A stretch of DNA of 59,376 bases, taken from contig CACYQT010000021.1 in NCBI GenBank assembly GCA_902776645.1, positions 1-59,376 on the forward strand, written 5' to 3'. The first letter of the stretch is position 1; each line of letters starts with the position of its first letter. This document shows, piece by piece, positions 41,990 through 49,728 of the stretch. The notes beneath the pieces are model-generated. The model ran no database searches. It was not told the origin of the DNA and saw only the letters and a list, made by a program, of their open reading frames with translations. The translations under genes were made by a program, and so were the position numbers. Origin of the DNA: an uncultured bacterium. GTDB lineage: Bacteria; Verrucomicrobiota; Lentisphaeria; Oligosphaerales; Oligosphaeraceae.

Positions 41990-43800
41990 GGTCACAAGTC
42001 CCCAGATCGTCGTGTCCGTTTGGGCGTCGGCATGTTTTTGGGAAGCATCCTGAACTCCCCTTCCTTGTCGGCGGCCCGCCCGGAAGATCCCGGAAGACAT
42101 GCTTTTATCCGTGGAAGGCCTGTCCTTCTCACAAAGTGCTGAATCCGCGCATGCCGGTGAAAGGGGAACGGACGGGGTACAAGCTACGAAACGGTATTGG
42201 TGGACCAAATCGCCTGACGTCCCCGTCCATTCAAAATGCCTTTTGTTCCTGCCTAAGCCTCGTGAAACCTGAAAACCTGAAAACCTGAAAACCTGAAAAA
42301 AACTTCCGTCGGATAGGGAGGGGTCCGGGGAGGGGAAGGGGCGAGCCCCTTCCTCGCCCCGGGATGGGGCTTCACGCGGCTTTAGCCGCGCCCTTCGCGC
42401 CCTTCGCGCCCTTCTCGTCGGCTTTCGTCGCGCCCTCCGGGAGCTCCCCGCGCCCGAGGAACTTCCAGAGCGCCACGGCCAGCTTGCGGGCGACGGCGAC
42501 AATCGCCACCTTCCGCATCCGCCGGGAGGAGACGCCGTCCTTCGTCCGTTCGCCGAACCACCGCGACAGCGCGCTGTCCGGCTGGTACCGCAGCCACAGC
42601 CATGCCAGTTCGACGAGCGTCGCCCTGAGGCGGTTGTTGGACCGGCGGCTTATCCCCGCGCACCGGTCCGACGAGCCGCTCGACCGCGGAATCGCGACAA
42701 GCCCCGTGGCGCAGCCGACCTGGCGGGTGTTCGCGAAGTCCTTGTGGAACAGCTCGTGCGCCAGGACCCAGGCGATCCGCGGCCCGACGCCCTTCAGGAG
42801 CGCCAGCTCCACGAGCATGGCCTCCCGCCGCGTCAGCGCGCCGCCGGCCTCACGCGTCTTCCTCGCGGCGGACATTTCACCCTTCATCCGGCGGTCGGCC
42901 GCGTCCACGTCCGCGTCCATCTCCTTGAAATGCCGCTGCAGCCGTTTCAGCTCCTCCGCCTCCGCCGGCGGCAGCGGGCGGCCCAGCGCGTCGCGAAGCC
43001 CGTCCACGTCCGCCTTCCGTATGTCCAGCCCCGGCGGGACCTCCATGCGCAGGGCCAGGATGGACTTGAACTGGTTGCCGAACCTCGTGCGCATCGCGAC
43101 GGCCTCGGCGCGGCCCCGCGAGACCGCGCGCCCCTCCAGGATGTCGGGGCGCGGGCGGAGGACGACGTGGTCGCACTCCAGCTCGCCGTCGAAGAAACGC
43201 CCGAGCCGGACGGCCAGCCGCCCCGCGTCCAGGCGGTCCGTCTTCGACGCCCGGGCGTTTCCCGACAGCACGTCCGCCGACAGGACCACGCACGCCACCC
43301 CGTGCGCCTCGAGATACTCCGCGATCCACCAGCCGTCGCGCCCGATCTCGTAGCAGGCCACCACGTCCCGCGTCTCCGTCAGCCGGAGGAGCCGCATTTC
43401 CGACCGGATGGCGGTCAGCAGGGCCTGCGCCTTCCCCGTGCCGGTGAAATCACGATGCCCCGAATTCCTCGCGGACAGGAACACCGCGTGCCATCTCCCC
43501 CTGCCAAGGTCGAGGGCGACGATCAGCGGCGGACGGTCCATTTTTTCGGGGAACGGTTTCATCTTCTTGAAAATCCGTGATAAATTAAGGCTTTGCGCGG
43601 CGGCCTCCGTCTCGGGCTGCGTGTGGATGTCAATCTGTTTTTGAATGGCGGGTGTCATCTTTTTTACCTTTCTATGTAAGTTTGACTTTGGTTGCCTTGA
43701 CCGGTTATCAAGGCGATACCGCCATTCAATTTATCTTTTCTTTTTCTTTCTGCCAGACGATTGGCGGCCTTGTCGCTGGGCGCCGACAATCCTAACATAG
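41990..43800 (-). mobile_element. IS110-family insertion sequence, ends approximate
   Basis: A transposase gene (42372-43658) flanked by non-coding stretches of about 380 bases on its 3' side and 140 bases on its 5' side. IS110 elements lack inverted repeats and often do not duplicate targets, so the ends cannot be fixed by eye. The transposase is richer in G+C than its surroundings. GC-rich palindromic repeats begin just beyond 43800, and the hairpin cluster ends about 100 bases before 41990. Confidence 0.55.
42372..43658 (-). CDS. IS110-family transposase (DEDD recombinase)
   Basis: A 428-residue protein. The N-terminal RuvC-like DEDD domain starts at about 46 (LIVALDLGRGRWHAV; acidic residues in VVACYEIGRDG and KTDRLDAGRLA). 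The C-terminal Tnp20 domain has GVGPRIAWVLAHEL, VGCATGLVAIPRSSGSSD and RRSNNRLRATLVELAW with the conserved Ser. Family members are now known to be guided by an element-encoded bridge RNA that pairs with donor and target. The gene starts with a GAAAGG ribosome site, and no frameshift is seen, so it may be active. The alanine/glycine tail (GAKGAKGAAKAA) is unusual. Confidence 0.92.
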   Translation of the reverse strand: MTPAIQKQIDIHTQPETEAAAQSLNLSRIFKKMKPFPEKMDRPPLIVALDLGRGRWHAVFLSARNSGHRDFTGTGKAQALLTAIRSEMRLLRLTETRDVVACYEIGRDGWWIAEYLEAHGVACVVLSADVLSGNARASKTDRLDAGRLAVRLGRFFDGELECDHVVLRPRPDILEGRAVSRGRAEAVAMRTRFGNQFKSILALRMEVPPGLDIRKADVDGLRDALGRPLPPAEAEELKRLQRHFKEMDADVDAADRRMKGEMSAARKTREAGGALTRREAMLVELALLKGVGPRIAWVLAHELFHKDFANTRQVGCATGLVAIPRSSGSSDRCAGISRRSNNRLRATLVELAWLWLRYQPDSALSRWFGERTKDGVSSRRMRKVAIVAVARKLAVALWKFLGRGELPEGATKADEKGAKGAKGAAKAA

Positions 43801-43815
43801 CATCTATGAATGTGT

Positions 43816-44116
43816 CGCGCTTCGCGCAGATGTAGCGACGGCGTCCCGCCGTTGGGGCTTGTGACGCAGTGCATCACACGTCCATTTCCTCGCTACAGTA
43901 TCCAACGGCGAAGCCGTCGTCTCACATGCCGTCAACGGCGGGGACGCCGTCGTTACAAATTCGCCGCTACAATGTCCGACTACGAAGCCGTCTCACATGC
44001 CGTCAACGGCGGGGACGCCGTCGTTACACCCGCAGGCGGGACGCCGCGCAGCACCACCGAAGCCGCAGGCGGGACGCCGCGCGGCCCCCCCGACTGTGAG
44101 ACACCGTCGTTACAAT
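43816..44116. repeat. GACGGCG(G)GACGCCGTC repeats, cluster 4
   Basis: At least six palindromic units (GCGACGGCGTCCCGCCGT, AACGGCGGGGACGCCGTCGTTACA twice in part, GCAGGCGGGACGCCGCG twice, ACACCGTCGTTACA) fill the gap between the IS110 element and the damaged amidohydrolase, the last unit covering its stop codon. Confidence 0.7.
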
Positions 44117-44857
44117 CCCATGAACCGCTTGGCGTTGTTGTAGAAGACATCCTCCAATTGCGAATCGTTCAGCCCGCATGAGAGGACACGCTGGATCTCC
44201 ACCGTGGGATGGTGGAACGGCGAATCAATGGAACATAACCCGTTCAGAACCAACAGTCTCATAGGCGTTTTTGATCTGGCAGCCCATCGGCATGCCGGAG
44301 ACTTCCAGAAAGAGGTTGTCGAATTTCTTCGCCATGGTGATGCTGGCGTCGATATAGACACCATGGCCATGCCCCATGTGAACCATGACGATGGGAACGT
44401 CGCGATGGCGTTCCGCCAGCAGGCCGATCTGCCACGGGAGCGAGAACGGCGGATGGCCGCAATGGATGAAGACTGGCTTGCGGTAGTGGCGCGCGATCTC
44501 CATGATGGGATCAACCATCGGCGAATCCGCCGTGAAGGCGTCGAATAGCGGTTGCATCTTGACGCCGGCGAAATGAAAATCGCGCAGATAATGTTCCAGA
44601 TCGTCGTAGGCAGGCTGGCCCAGATTGGCGTTTACCCAATAAAGCGGAATCACCGTGTCGGACATCTGGTGGAACACCTCCAGCAGCTCCGCGTTCAGAT
44701 GGGCGGCGGCTGGACAGAGAATCGTCTTTTCTATATTGTATTCCGCCATTTGCGCGGAAAGCATTTCTGCGTTGAAATTGACATTGAAGGGGGCGCCGAA
44801 CATTCCAATGTGGGAATGGGCGTCTATTTTCCGGAACGTTGCAAATGGATTGATCAT
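44110..44857 (-). pseudogene. Amidohydrolase (TIM-barrel metal hydrolase), frameshifted near the 3' end
   Basis: From ATG 44857 (AGGAG upstream) the protein reads MINPFATFRKIDAHSHIGMF, with the metal-binding H-x-H motif DAHSH, FIHCGHPPFSLP and VMVHMGHGHG as further ligands. At about 44228-44233 the frame ends after ERVMFH. The expected continuation DSPFHHPTVEIQRVLSCGLNDSQLEDVFYNNAKRFMGL lies in another frame, ending at 44110. A 2-base loss (or 1-base gain) within the GSDSP motif explains this. Amidohydrolase-2 members hydrolyse or decarboxylate small substrates; the substrate here is unknown. The frameshift removes the catalytic Asp region. Confidence 0.7.
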
Positions 44858-44967
44858 ATTATCTAACTCCTTGATGTTTCACAACAAAACCTGTTCATAT
44901 ATAAAAAAAAGCCCTCTCCATGATGCCAAAACCATGGGAAGGGACATGATTCTGCTGTAACGATTGA

Positions 44968-45336
44968 TTACTTGCAGCAGTCCGCCTTCTTCTCACAGCA
45001 TTTCGCTTCGGCCTTGCAACAGGCGGCCTTCTTCTCGCAGCATTTAGCCTCGGCCTTGCAGCAATCCGCCTTCTTCTCACAGCATTTCGCTTCGGTTTTG
45101 CAGCAGTCCGCTCCGGGCTTGCAGCAATCCGCCTTCTTCTCACAGCATTTCGCATCTGCCTTGCAGCAGGCTTCTTTCTTCACACAGCATTTGGCTTCAG
45201 TCTTGCAGCAGGCGGCCTTTTGCGCATTAAGGGCGGCTTCCTTCTTGCAGCATTTCGGGGCGGTTGCGTTTTTATCGGCATAGACAGTTCCGGCAATCAA
45301 AAACGCCACGGCGAGCACTACGATTCGTTTCATCAT
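44968..45336 (-). CDS. Exported Cys-Cys/Lys repeat protein, metallothionein-like
   Basis: A 122-residue protein: signal peptide 1-20 (VVLAVAFLIAGTVYA), then ~100 residues of a 7-8 residue repeat, KCCEKKADCCKAEAKCCEKK, containing about 28 Cys nearly all in CC pairs and many Lys. AGGAG lies about 8 bases before the start. Such spacing could bind soft metals or form many disulfides outside the cytoplasm. It does not match the classical metallothionein CxC pattern, so the metal role is inference. It appears monocistronic, between the amidohydrolase and the hydrolase operon. Confidence 0.7.
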   Translation of the reverse strand: MMKRIVVLAVAFLIAGTVYADKNATAPKCCKKEAALNAQKAACCKTEAKCCVKKEACCKADAKCCEKKADCCKPGADCCKTEAKCCEKKADCCKAEAKCCEKKAACCKAEAKCCEKKADCCK

Positions 45337-45531
45337 TTGTCGTTCTCCTGTTTTTGAGGGGTTTTACCTGATTGACCATCAGAGGTAATCTATAAGACAA
45401 GCATAAAATAATGTCGTTCCAGCAAAATACAACTAAATTTATTGTGTTTTACCACACAAACAAGCCGATGCTTCGCCCCTTCGCAAACAGAAAAACTTTT
45501 TAACACTCGCGTTTAGCGATTTTTGATGGAT

Positions 45532-46305
45532 TCACCCCGTGATGCCGACCGCCGCATCCAGCCATCCGCCCACCCGCGCGAACCATTCGAAACTGTGAGA
45601 CGGAAACTGCTCATGTTCACCATCGAACACGTCAAAATACACATGGTCGTTTCCCATCGCCTCCAATTTCGAGACGAAATCAGCGGAATGTTTATATGGA
45701 ATAAGCGTGTCATGGCGCCCATGATGGATGGAGACCGCCATATTCTTCAATTTTGCAAAATTGCCTATCGGCGAACGAGCCACATATTCTTCCGGAAACG
45801 CTTCCGGATCACCGCCGAGACATGCGTCCATATCATGGTAGTAATGCTGGTCAGTCGCAACCAAATGATGATACCATGCGGCTAGATCGGTGACCGGGCA
45901 CCATGCGTCAACGGCGCGGAAAAGTTCGGGGGCGTCCTCCGCCGTCAATAACGCCGCCTGCCCTCCTCCTGAACAGCCCAGCAGGAAAATATTCTGTCGG
46001 TCAATGGATGATTCACGGCAGACATGGAGGACGGCGTCGATGACATCCTGCCTGGCCAGACGGCTTCCGCAGGCGGACTTCTTCGATGGATTCGACGCCA
46101 GATTCGGGCCGCGGAATTCAGGCAGAAGCAACGCGCAGCCAAAGCGATAGGCCAACGGAAGATAGGTATCCCGCTGGTTGAAACGGTCATAGCTCCATGT
46201 GTGAAGCCCCACGACCAGCGGGACGGCGGCATCCGTCTGCGGATGATAGAAAAGGGACGGCTGAAGCGTCCCGTCCAATGATGATTTTATTTGCAACTCT
46301 TTCAT
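45532..46305 (-). CDS. Alpha/beta hydrolase (prolyl-oligopeptidase-like)
   Basis: A 257-residue cytoplasmic protein. PLVVGLHTWSYD gives the oxyanion strand, FLLGCSGGGQAAL the nucleophile Ser, HHGRHDTLIPY the Asp, and DGEHEQFPSH the His. There is no signal peptide. It starts one base after the mnmA stop and uses a GAGG inside the end of mnmA, so it is the third gene of nadA-mnmA-hydrolase. Substrate unknown; peptidase or esterase activity is possible. Confidence 0.8.
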   Translation of the reverse strand: MKELQIKSSLDGTLQPSLFYHPQTDAAVPLVVGLHTWSYDRFNQRDTYLPLAYRFGCALLLPEFRGPNLASNPSKKSACGSRLARQDVIDAVLHVCRESSIDRQNIFLLGCSGGGQAALLTAEDAPELFRAVDAWCPVTDLAAWYHHLVATDQHYYHDMDACLGGDPEAFPEEYVARSPIGNFAKLKNMAVSIHHGRHDTLIPYKHSADFVSKLEAMGNDHVYFDVFDGEHEQFPSHSFEWFARVGGWLDAAVGITG

Positions 46306-46306
46306 A

Positions 46307-47347
46307 TTACCTCGCTTCCGCTATAATTCCGCCGCCCAGGACTTCTTCATCCCTGTAAAGCACGGCTGACTGGCCTCTCGCCGCCGCCGTCACGCCATCA
46401 GGAAAAGACAGCAGACCATCCGAATAGACGGCAGGCCGTAGCGTCGATGCGGAACGGATTTTCGCTTCGACATCGCCTGACGGCTCTTCCGCCACCCAGC
46501 GGCAATCCGTCAGCACAAGTTCATGGCGCAGCGTTTCTTCCACTGGGCCGACCACCACTTCATTGCGACAGGCGTTGATATCGATCACATACAGCGGATG
46601 CGCCGCCGCGATTCCAAGCCCCCTGCGCTGTCCGATCGTGTAGTTCCAGAAACCATGATGCGTCCCAAGCACGTTTCCAGCCGTATCGACAATATTGCCA
46701 ATGCGTTCCGCCGTCTTCAGCAATTCCGCATGATCGCCGCTGTAGAAGTCCTGGCTGTCCGGCTTGTCTTTCATGGGCAGGCCGAATTTTACAGCCATTT
46801 CGCGAACGTCGCGTTTGCGGAATCCGCCAAGCGGAAACATCAGACGGGACAACTGGGCCTGTTTCAAACGATAGAGAAAATAGGATTGATCCTTCTCTTC
46901 ATCAACGCCGCGAAGCAAATGGAAGACGCCGCCGCTTTCGCGCACCCGTGCATAGTGTCCCGTCGCAAACTTATCGAAATCAACTCCTTGGCTTCTGGCA
47001 AGCTGCGGAAGAACGCCGAATTTCATGAACGCATTGCAACGGACACACGGATTCGGCGTCTTTCCCGCAAGATATTCCGTCCGAAAATAATCCAGAACGA
47101 CTTTTTCATATTCGTCGGCGCAGTCAAACACATGGTATTCAATGCCAAGCTGACGGCACAAGGCTTCCGCGCTCTCGATATCCTCCGCCTCCCCCGGCCC
47201 GAAACAGGCATCCTTCGTGCCGCCTTTGTAACGCCCTTCCCGCCATAATTTCATCGTGATGCCGACGACTTCATGGTCCTCTTCCTTCAGCAACGCTGCG
47301 CAGACGGAGGAATCCACACCTCCTGACAAGCCGACGGCGATCTTCAC
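46307..47347 (-). CDS. mnmA: tRNA-specific 2-thiouridylase
   Basis: A 346-residue enzyme making 2-thiouridine at the wobble position of tRNA-Lys, -Glu and -Gln. It has the PP-loop SGGVDSSV (residues 9-16), first catalytic Cys in NPCVRCN, KFATGHYAR, KDQSYFLYRL, PDSQDFYSGDH (the segment that usually holds the second Cys lies further on, near VGPVEE), and GQRRGLGI. It starts with GTG 47347, overlapping the nadA stop by 4 bases. The second catalytic Cys normally seen as SQ-x-x-C-F is replaced by SQDFYSG here, which deserves checking. MnmA/TrmU assignment is otherwise secure. Confidence 0.93.
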   Translation of the reverse strand: MKIAVGLSGGVDSSVCAALLKEEDHEVVGITMKLWREGRYKGGTKDACFGPGEAEDIESAEALCRQLGIEYHVFDCADEYEKVVLDYFRTEYLAGKTPNPCVRCNAFMKFGVLPQLARSQGVDFDKFATGHYARVRESGGVFHLLRGVDEEKDQSYFLYRLKQAQLSRLMFPLGGFRKRDVREMAVKFGLPMKDKPDSQDFYSGDHAELLKTAERIGNIVDTAGNVLGTHHGFWNYTIGQRRGLGIAAAHPLYVIDINACRNEVVVGPVEETLRHELVLTDCRWVAEEPSGDVEAKIRSASTLRPAVYSDGLLSFPDGVTAAARGQSAVLYRDEEVLGGGIIAEAR

Positions 47348-48249
47348 GGCACGATCTCCAGCATTTTGTCAATGGAACCTTTAGCCGCCGATATCGTGGC
47401 GTCATCCAGTTCGATTCGCGGCTCAAGATCCTGCAATGCGAACAACACGTCCTCCAACGTGATCTTCTTCATGTTCGGGCAGACGACGGCGGGCTCCAAC
47501 GGATGGAACACCTTGCCCGGATTCTCCTTGCGCATGCGATGTAGGATGCCGCATTCCGTCCCGACGATGAATTCCCGCGCGTCCGATTCCCGCGCGAACC
47601 GCAGCATACCGCCCGTGGAAAGCGCCTTGTCCGCCAGCTGGACGACGGCTGGGAGACATTCCGGATGGACCATCACAACCGCCTGCGGATGAAGAGCTTT
47701 CGCATGGAGGATATGCTCCGGCATGATTTTGTTGTGCGTCGGACAGAAACCCGCCCACAAGTCCATCTTCCGGCCTAATTTGGCGGAAAGGTTCGCGCCA
47801 AGATTTCTGTCCGGCAGGAAAAGAATGTCCTTTTCTGGCGGAATGGATTCAATGACCTTCTCCGCGTTGCCGCTTGTACAACAGATATCGACCGCCGTCT
47901 TCGTCTCGGCCATCGTGTTGACGTAGGCCACGACCGTCGTGCCGGCATGCGTCTTCTTGTATTCCTGAATCGCGCTGGCAGTGGCCATGTCCGCCATCGG
48001 GCAGCCCGCATGCGGGTTCGGATGGAGCACGATGGATTCCGGCGACAGGATTTTGGCCGTCTCCGCCATGAAACGGACACCGCAGAAGACGATTACCGGA
48101 GCATGGCACTCCGCCGCCTTGCGCGACAGTTCCAGCGAATCGCCGACGAAATCCGCGATGTCCTGCACGTCCGCCATCGTGTAGTTGTGCGCCAAGATGA
48201 TCGCCTGGCGTTCCTTCTTCAACGTCTTGATTTGCTCTTCAATGGACAT
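47344..48249 (-). CDS. nadA: Quinolinate synthase
   Basis: A 301-residue Fe-S enzyme that condenses iminoaspartate with dihydroxyacetone phosphate in NAD synthesis. The start at 48249 (MSIEEQIKTL) has AGGAG 6 bases upstream; the longer open frame to 48360 is not used. It has AHNYTMADVQDIADFVGDSLELS, cluster Cys in VFCGVRFMAE, DICCTSG and GTECGILHRM, and HPECLP. nadB is not in the window. First gene of an overlapping operon with mnmA. Confidence 0.95.
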   Translation of the reverse strand: MSIEEQIKTLKKERQAIILAHNYTMADVQDIADFVGDSLELSRKAAECHAPVIVFCGVRFMAETAKILSPESIVLHPNPHAGCPMADMATASAIQEYKKTHAGTTVVAYVNTMAETKTAVDICCTSGNAEKVIESIPPEKDILFLPDRNLGANLSAKLGRKMDLWAGFCPTHNKIMPEHILHAKALHPQAVVMVHPECLPAVVQLADKALSTGGMLRFARESDAREFIVGTECGILHRMRKENPGKVFHPLEPAVVCPNMKKITLEDVLFALQDLEPRIELDDATISAAKGSIDKMLEIVP

Positions 48250-48357
48250 GTTCGCTCCTGCCTTTTTCCGGAAATACCGAACGGGAGGGCCGTTCTCCTG
48301 CGCGGCCGCATCTGTTTCCGCGACCACGCGGTAGCGTGCCCCTCCCGTCCTGCAAAG

Positions 48358-48390
48358 CACTAAACACTAAGCACTAAGCACTAACCACTA
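48358..48390. repeat. CACTAAG heptamer array
   Basis: Four and a half units (CACTAAA, CACTAAG, CACTAAG, CACTAAC, CACTA) lie in the gap between cysK and nadA, just before the cysK stop at 48391. Confidence 0.75.
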
Positions 48391-49311
48391 TTATTCGCTG
48401 AACAGCCATGTGGACAGATAGCGTTCGCCCGTGTCGGGCAGCAACGCCACGATCCGCTTGCCGGCGAATTCCGGCTGTTTCGCAAGTTCCAACGCCGCGT
48501 AAAGCGCCGCACCGGAGCTGATGCCGACGAGCAGGCCTTCCTGCGCGGCCGCCGCGCGAGCCGTCGCTCCCGCGTTTTCAGACGAAACACCGATCACCTT
48601 CGTGATGATGTTCGTATTCAAGACTTTCGGCACGAAACCCGCGCCGATGCCCTGAATCTTGTGCGGGCCGGGCTTGCCGCCAGCCAGAACAGGGCTCGTG
48701 TCCGGCTCGACCGCGAAGATTTGAATATTCGGATTCTTTTCTTTCAAAAATTCCGCCACGCCCGTCAGCGTGCCGCCAGTGCCGACGCCCGCTACGAACG
48801 CATCGACCTTGCCGTCGGTGTCCGCCCAGATTTCCGGCCCCGTGTGGCTCTTGTGGTAGGCGGGATTCGCGGGATTCTCGAACTGCTGCGGAATGAACGA
48901 GCCCGGATTCTGGGCCTGCAGTTCCAACGCCTTCTCAATGGCGCCTTTCATGCCCTTCGCGCCTTCCGTCAGGACGATTTCCGCGCCATAGGCCTGGGCC
49001 AGTTTGCGGCGTTCGATGCTCATCGTCTCGGGCATCGTCAGAATCAGATGATAGCCCTTCACGGCCGACACGAAGGCCAGACCGATGCCCGTGTTGCCGC
49101 TTGTCGGTTCGATGATCAGCGCGCCCGGTTTCAGTTTGCCTTCCTTCTCCGCCGCCTCGATCATGGCGAACGCGATCCTGTCCTTCACGGAACTGCCCGG
49201 ATTGAAGGATTCCACTTTCACGACGACTTCCGCCTGCCCTTTGTTCAGTTTGTTGATGCGGACCAGCGGCGTGTTCCCGATCTTTTCAAGAATGTTTGAT
49301 GCAATGCTCAT
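48391..49311 (-). CDS. cysK: Cysteine synthase A
   Basis: A 306-residue PLP enzyme converting O-acetylserine and sulfide to cysteine. It has NTPLVRI, PLP-lysine in SSVKDRIA, the substrate loop TSGNTG, the glycine-rich phosphate loop GVGTGGT, and GISSGAA. Length matches the family. AAAAGGAG lies about 8 bases before ATG 49311. Promoter-like AT-rich DNA lies upstream. Confidence 0.95.
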   Translation of the reverse strand: MSIASNILEKIGNTPLVRINKLNKGQAEVVVKVESFNPGSSVKDRIAFAMIEAAEKEGKLKPGALIIEPTSGNTGIGLAFVSAVKGYHLILTMPETMSIERRKLAQAYGAEIVLTEGAKGMKGAIEKALELQAQNPGSFIPQQFENPANPAYHKSHTGPEIWADTDGKVDAFVAGVGTGGTLTGVAEFLKEKNPNIQIFAVEPDTSPVLAGGKPGPHKIQGIGAGFVPKVLNTNIITKVIGVSSENAGATARAAAAQEGLLVGISSGAALYAALELAKQPEFAGKRIVALLPDTGERYLSTWLFSE

Positions 49312-49530
49312 GTGATTGACTCCTTTTGTTTATGGTTGGTGAAAAAACTGTGTTTCCGGTTAAAGACTACAAGAAATGTCGTGTTTACATATTAAATTAG
49401 ACCGCATTTCCCAAAAGTCAAGTCACAAAACATAAAAAATAATCTACTTTTTTAGTTGTGATTGCAAAAAAATTTTATTGAACCACGCGGCCATTCACCG
49501 CAACTAGACAATCCTTCACGCTATCTTTTT

Positions 49531-49648
49531 CGTCTTACGTCTTGTCGTCTGACGTCTATCGTTCACGTCTCACGTCTCATGTCTCTCGTCAAACCGCGCA
49601 GGTTTTCACAAGCAATCAAGATCGCTTGTGGAAGTGTGACATAAGACA
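49531..49648. repeat. CGTCTCA-type heptamer array and hairpin element (copy 2)
   Basis: About eight degenerate heptamers (CGTCTTA, CGTCTTG ... CGTCTCA, CGTCTCA) end in GTCAAACCGC. They are followed by a CAAGC...GCTTG hairpin and GTGACATAAGAC, matching the ends of the element at 13910. No gene is seen in 49312-49728. Confidence 0.65.
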
Positions 49649-49668
49649 ACGAAACATGAAAAACAAAA

Positions 49669-49697
49669 ACGGCATGCCACAAGAAAATGGCATGCCG
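49669..49697 (-). terminator. Terminator of the pilus/secretion operon
   Basis: CGGCATGCCA (49670-49679) and TGGCATGCCG (49688-49697) form a perfect 10-bp stem with an 8-base loop. T-runs flank both sides, so it can work in either direction; on the minus strand it follows the gspE/pilB stop. Confidence 0.75.
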
Positions 49698-49728
49698 TCT
49701 TTTTATATATAGTAATGTATAGGGGCGG

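Noticed and set aside
42263..42298. GAAAACCT octamer repeat as a member of the heptamer family
   Set aside because: The period is 8, not 7, and it lies in the non-coding flank of the IS110 element, so it was kept apart.
42364..43580. Long plus-strand frames opposite the transposase
   Set aside because: They arise from the high GC of the IS110 gene; the minus strand has the DEDD motifs.
43810..44181. Plus-strand open frame of about 120 codons
   Set aside because: It consists of GC-rich palindromic repeats running into the antisense end of the amidohydrolase, with no ribosome site.
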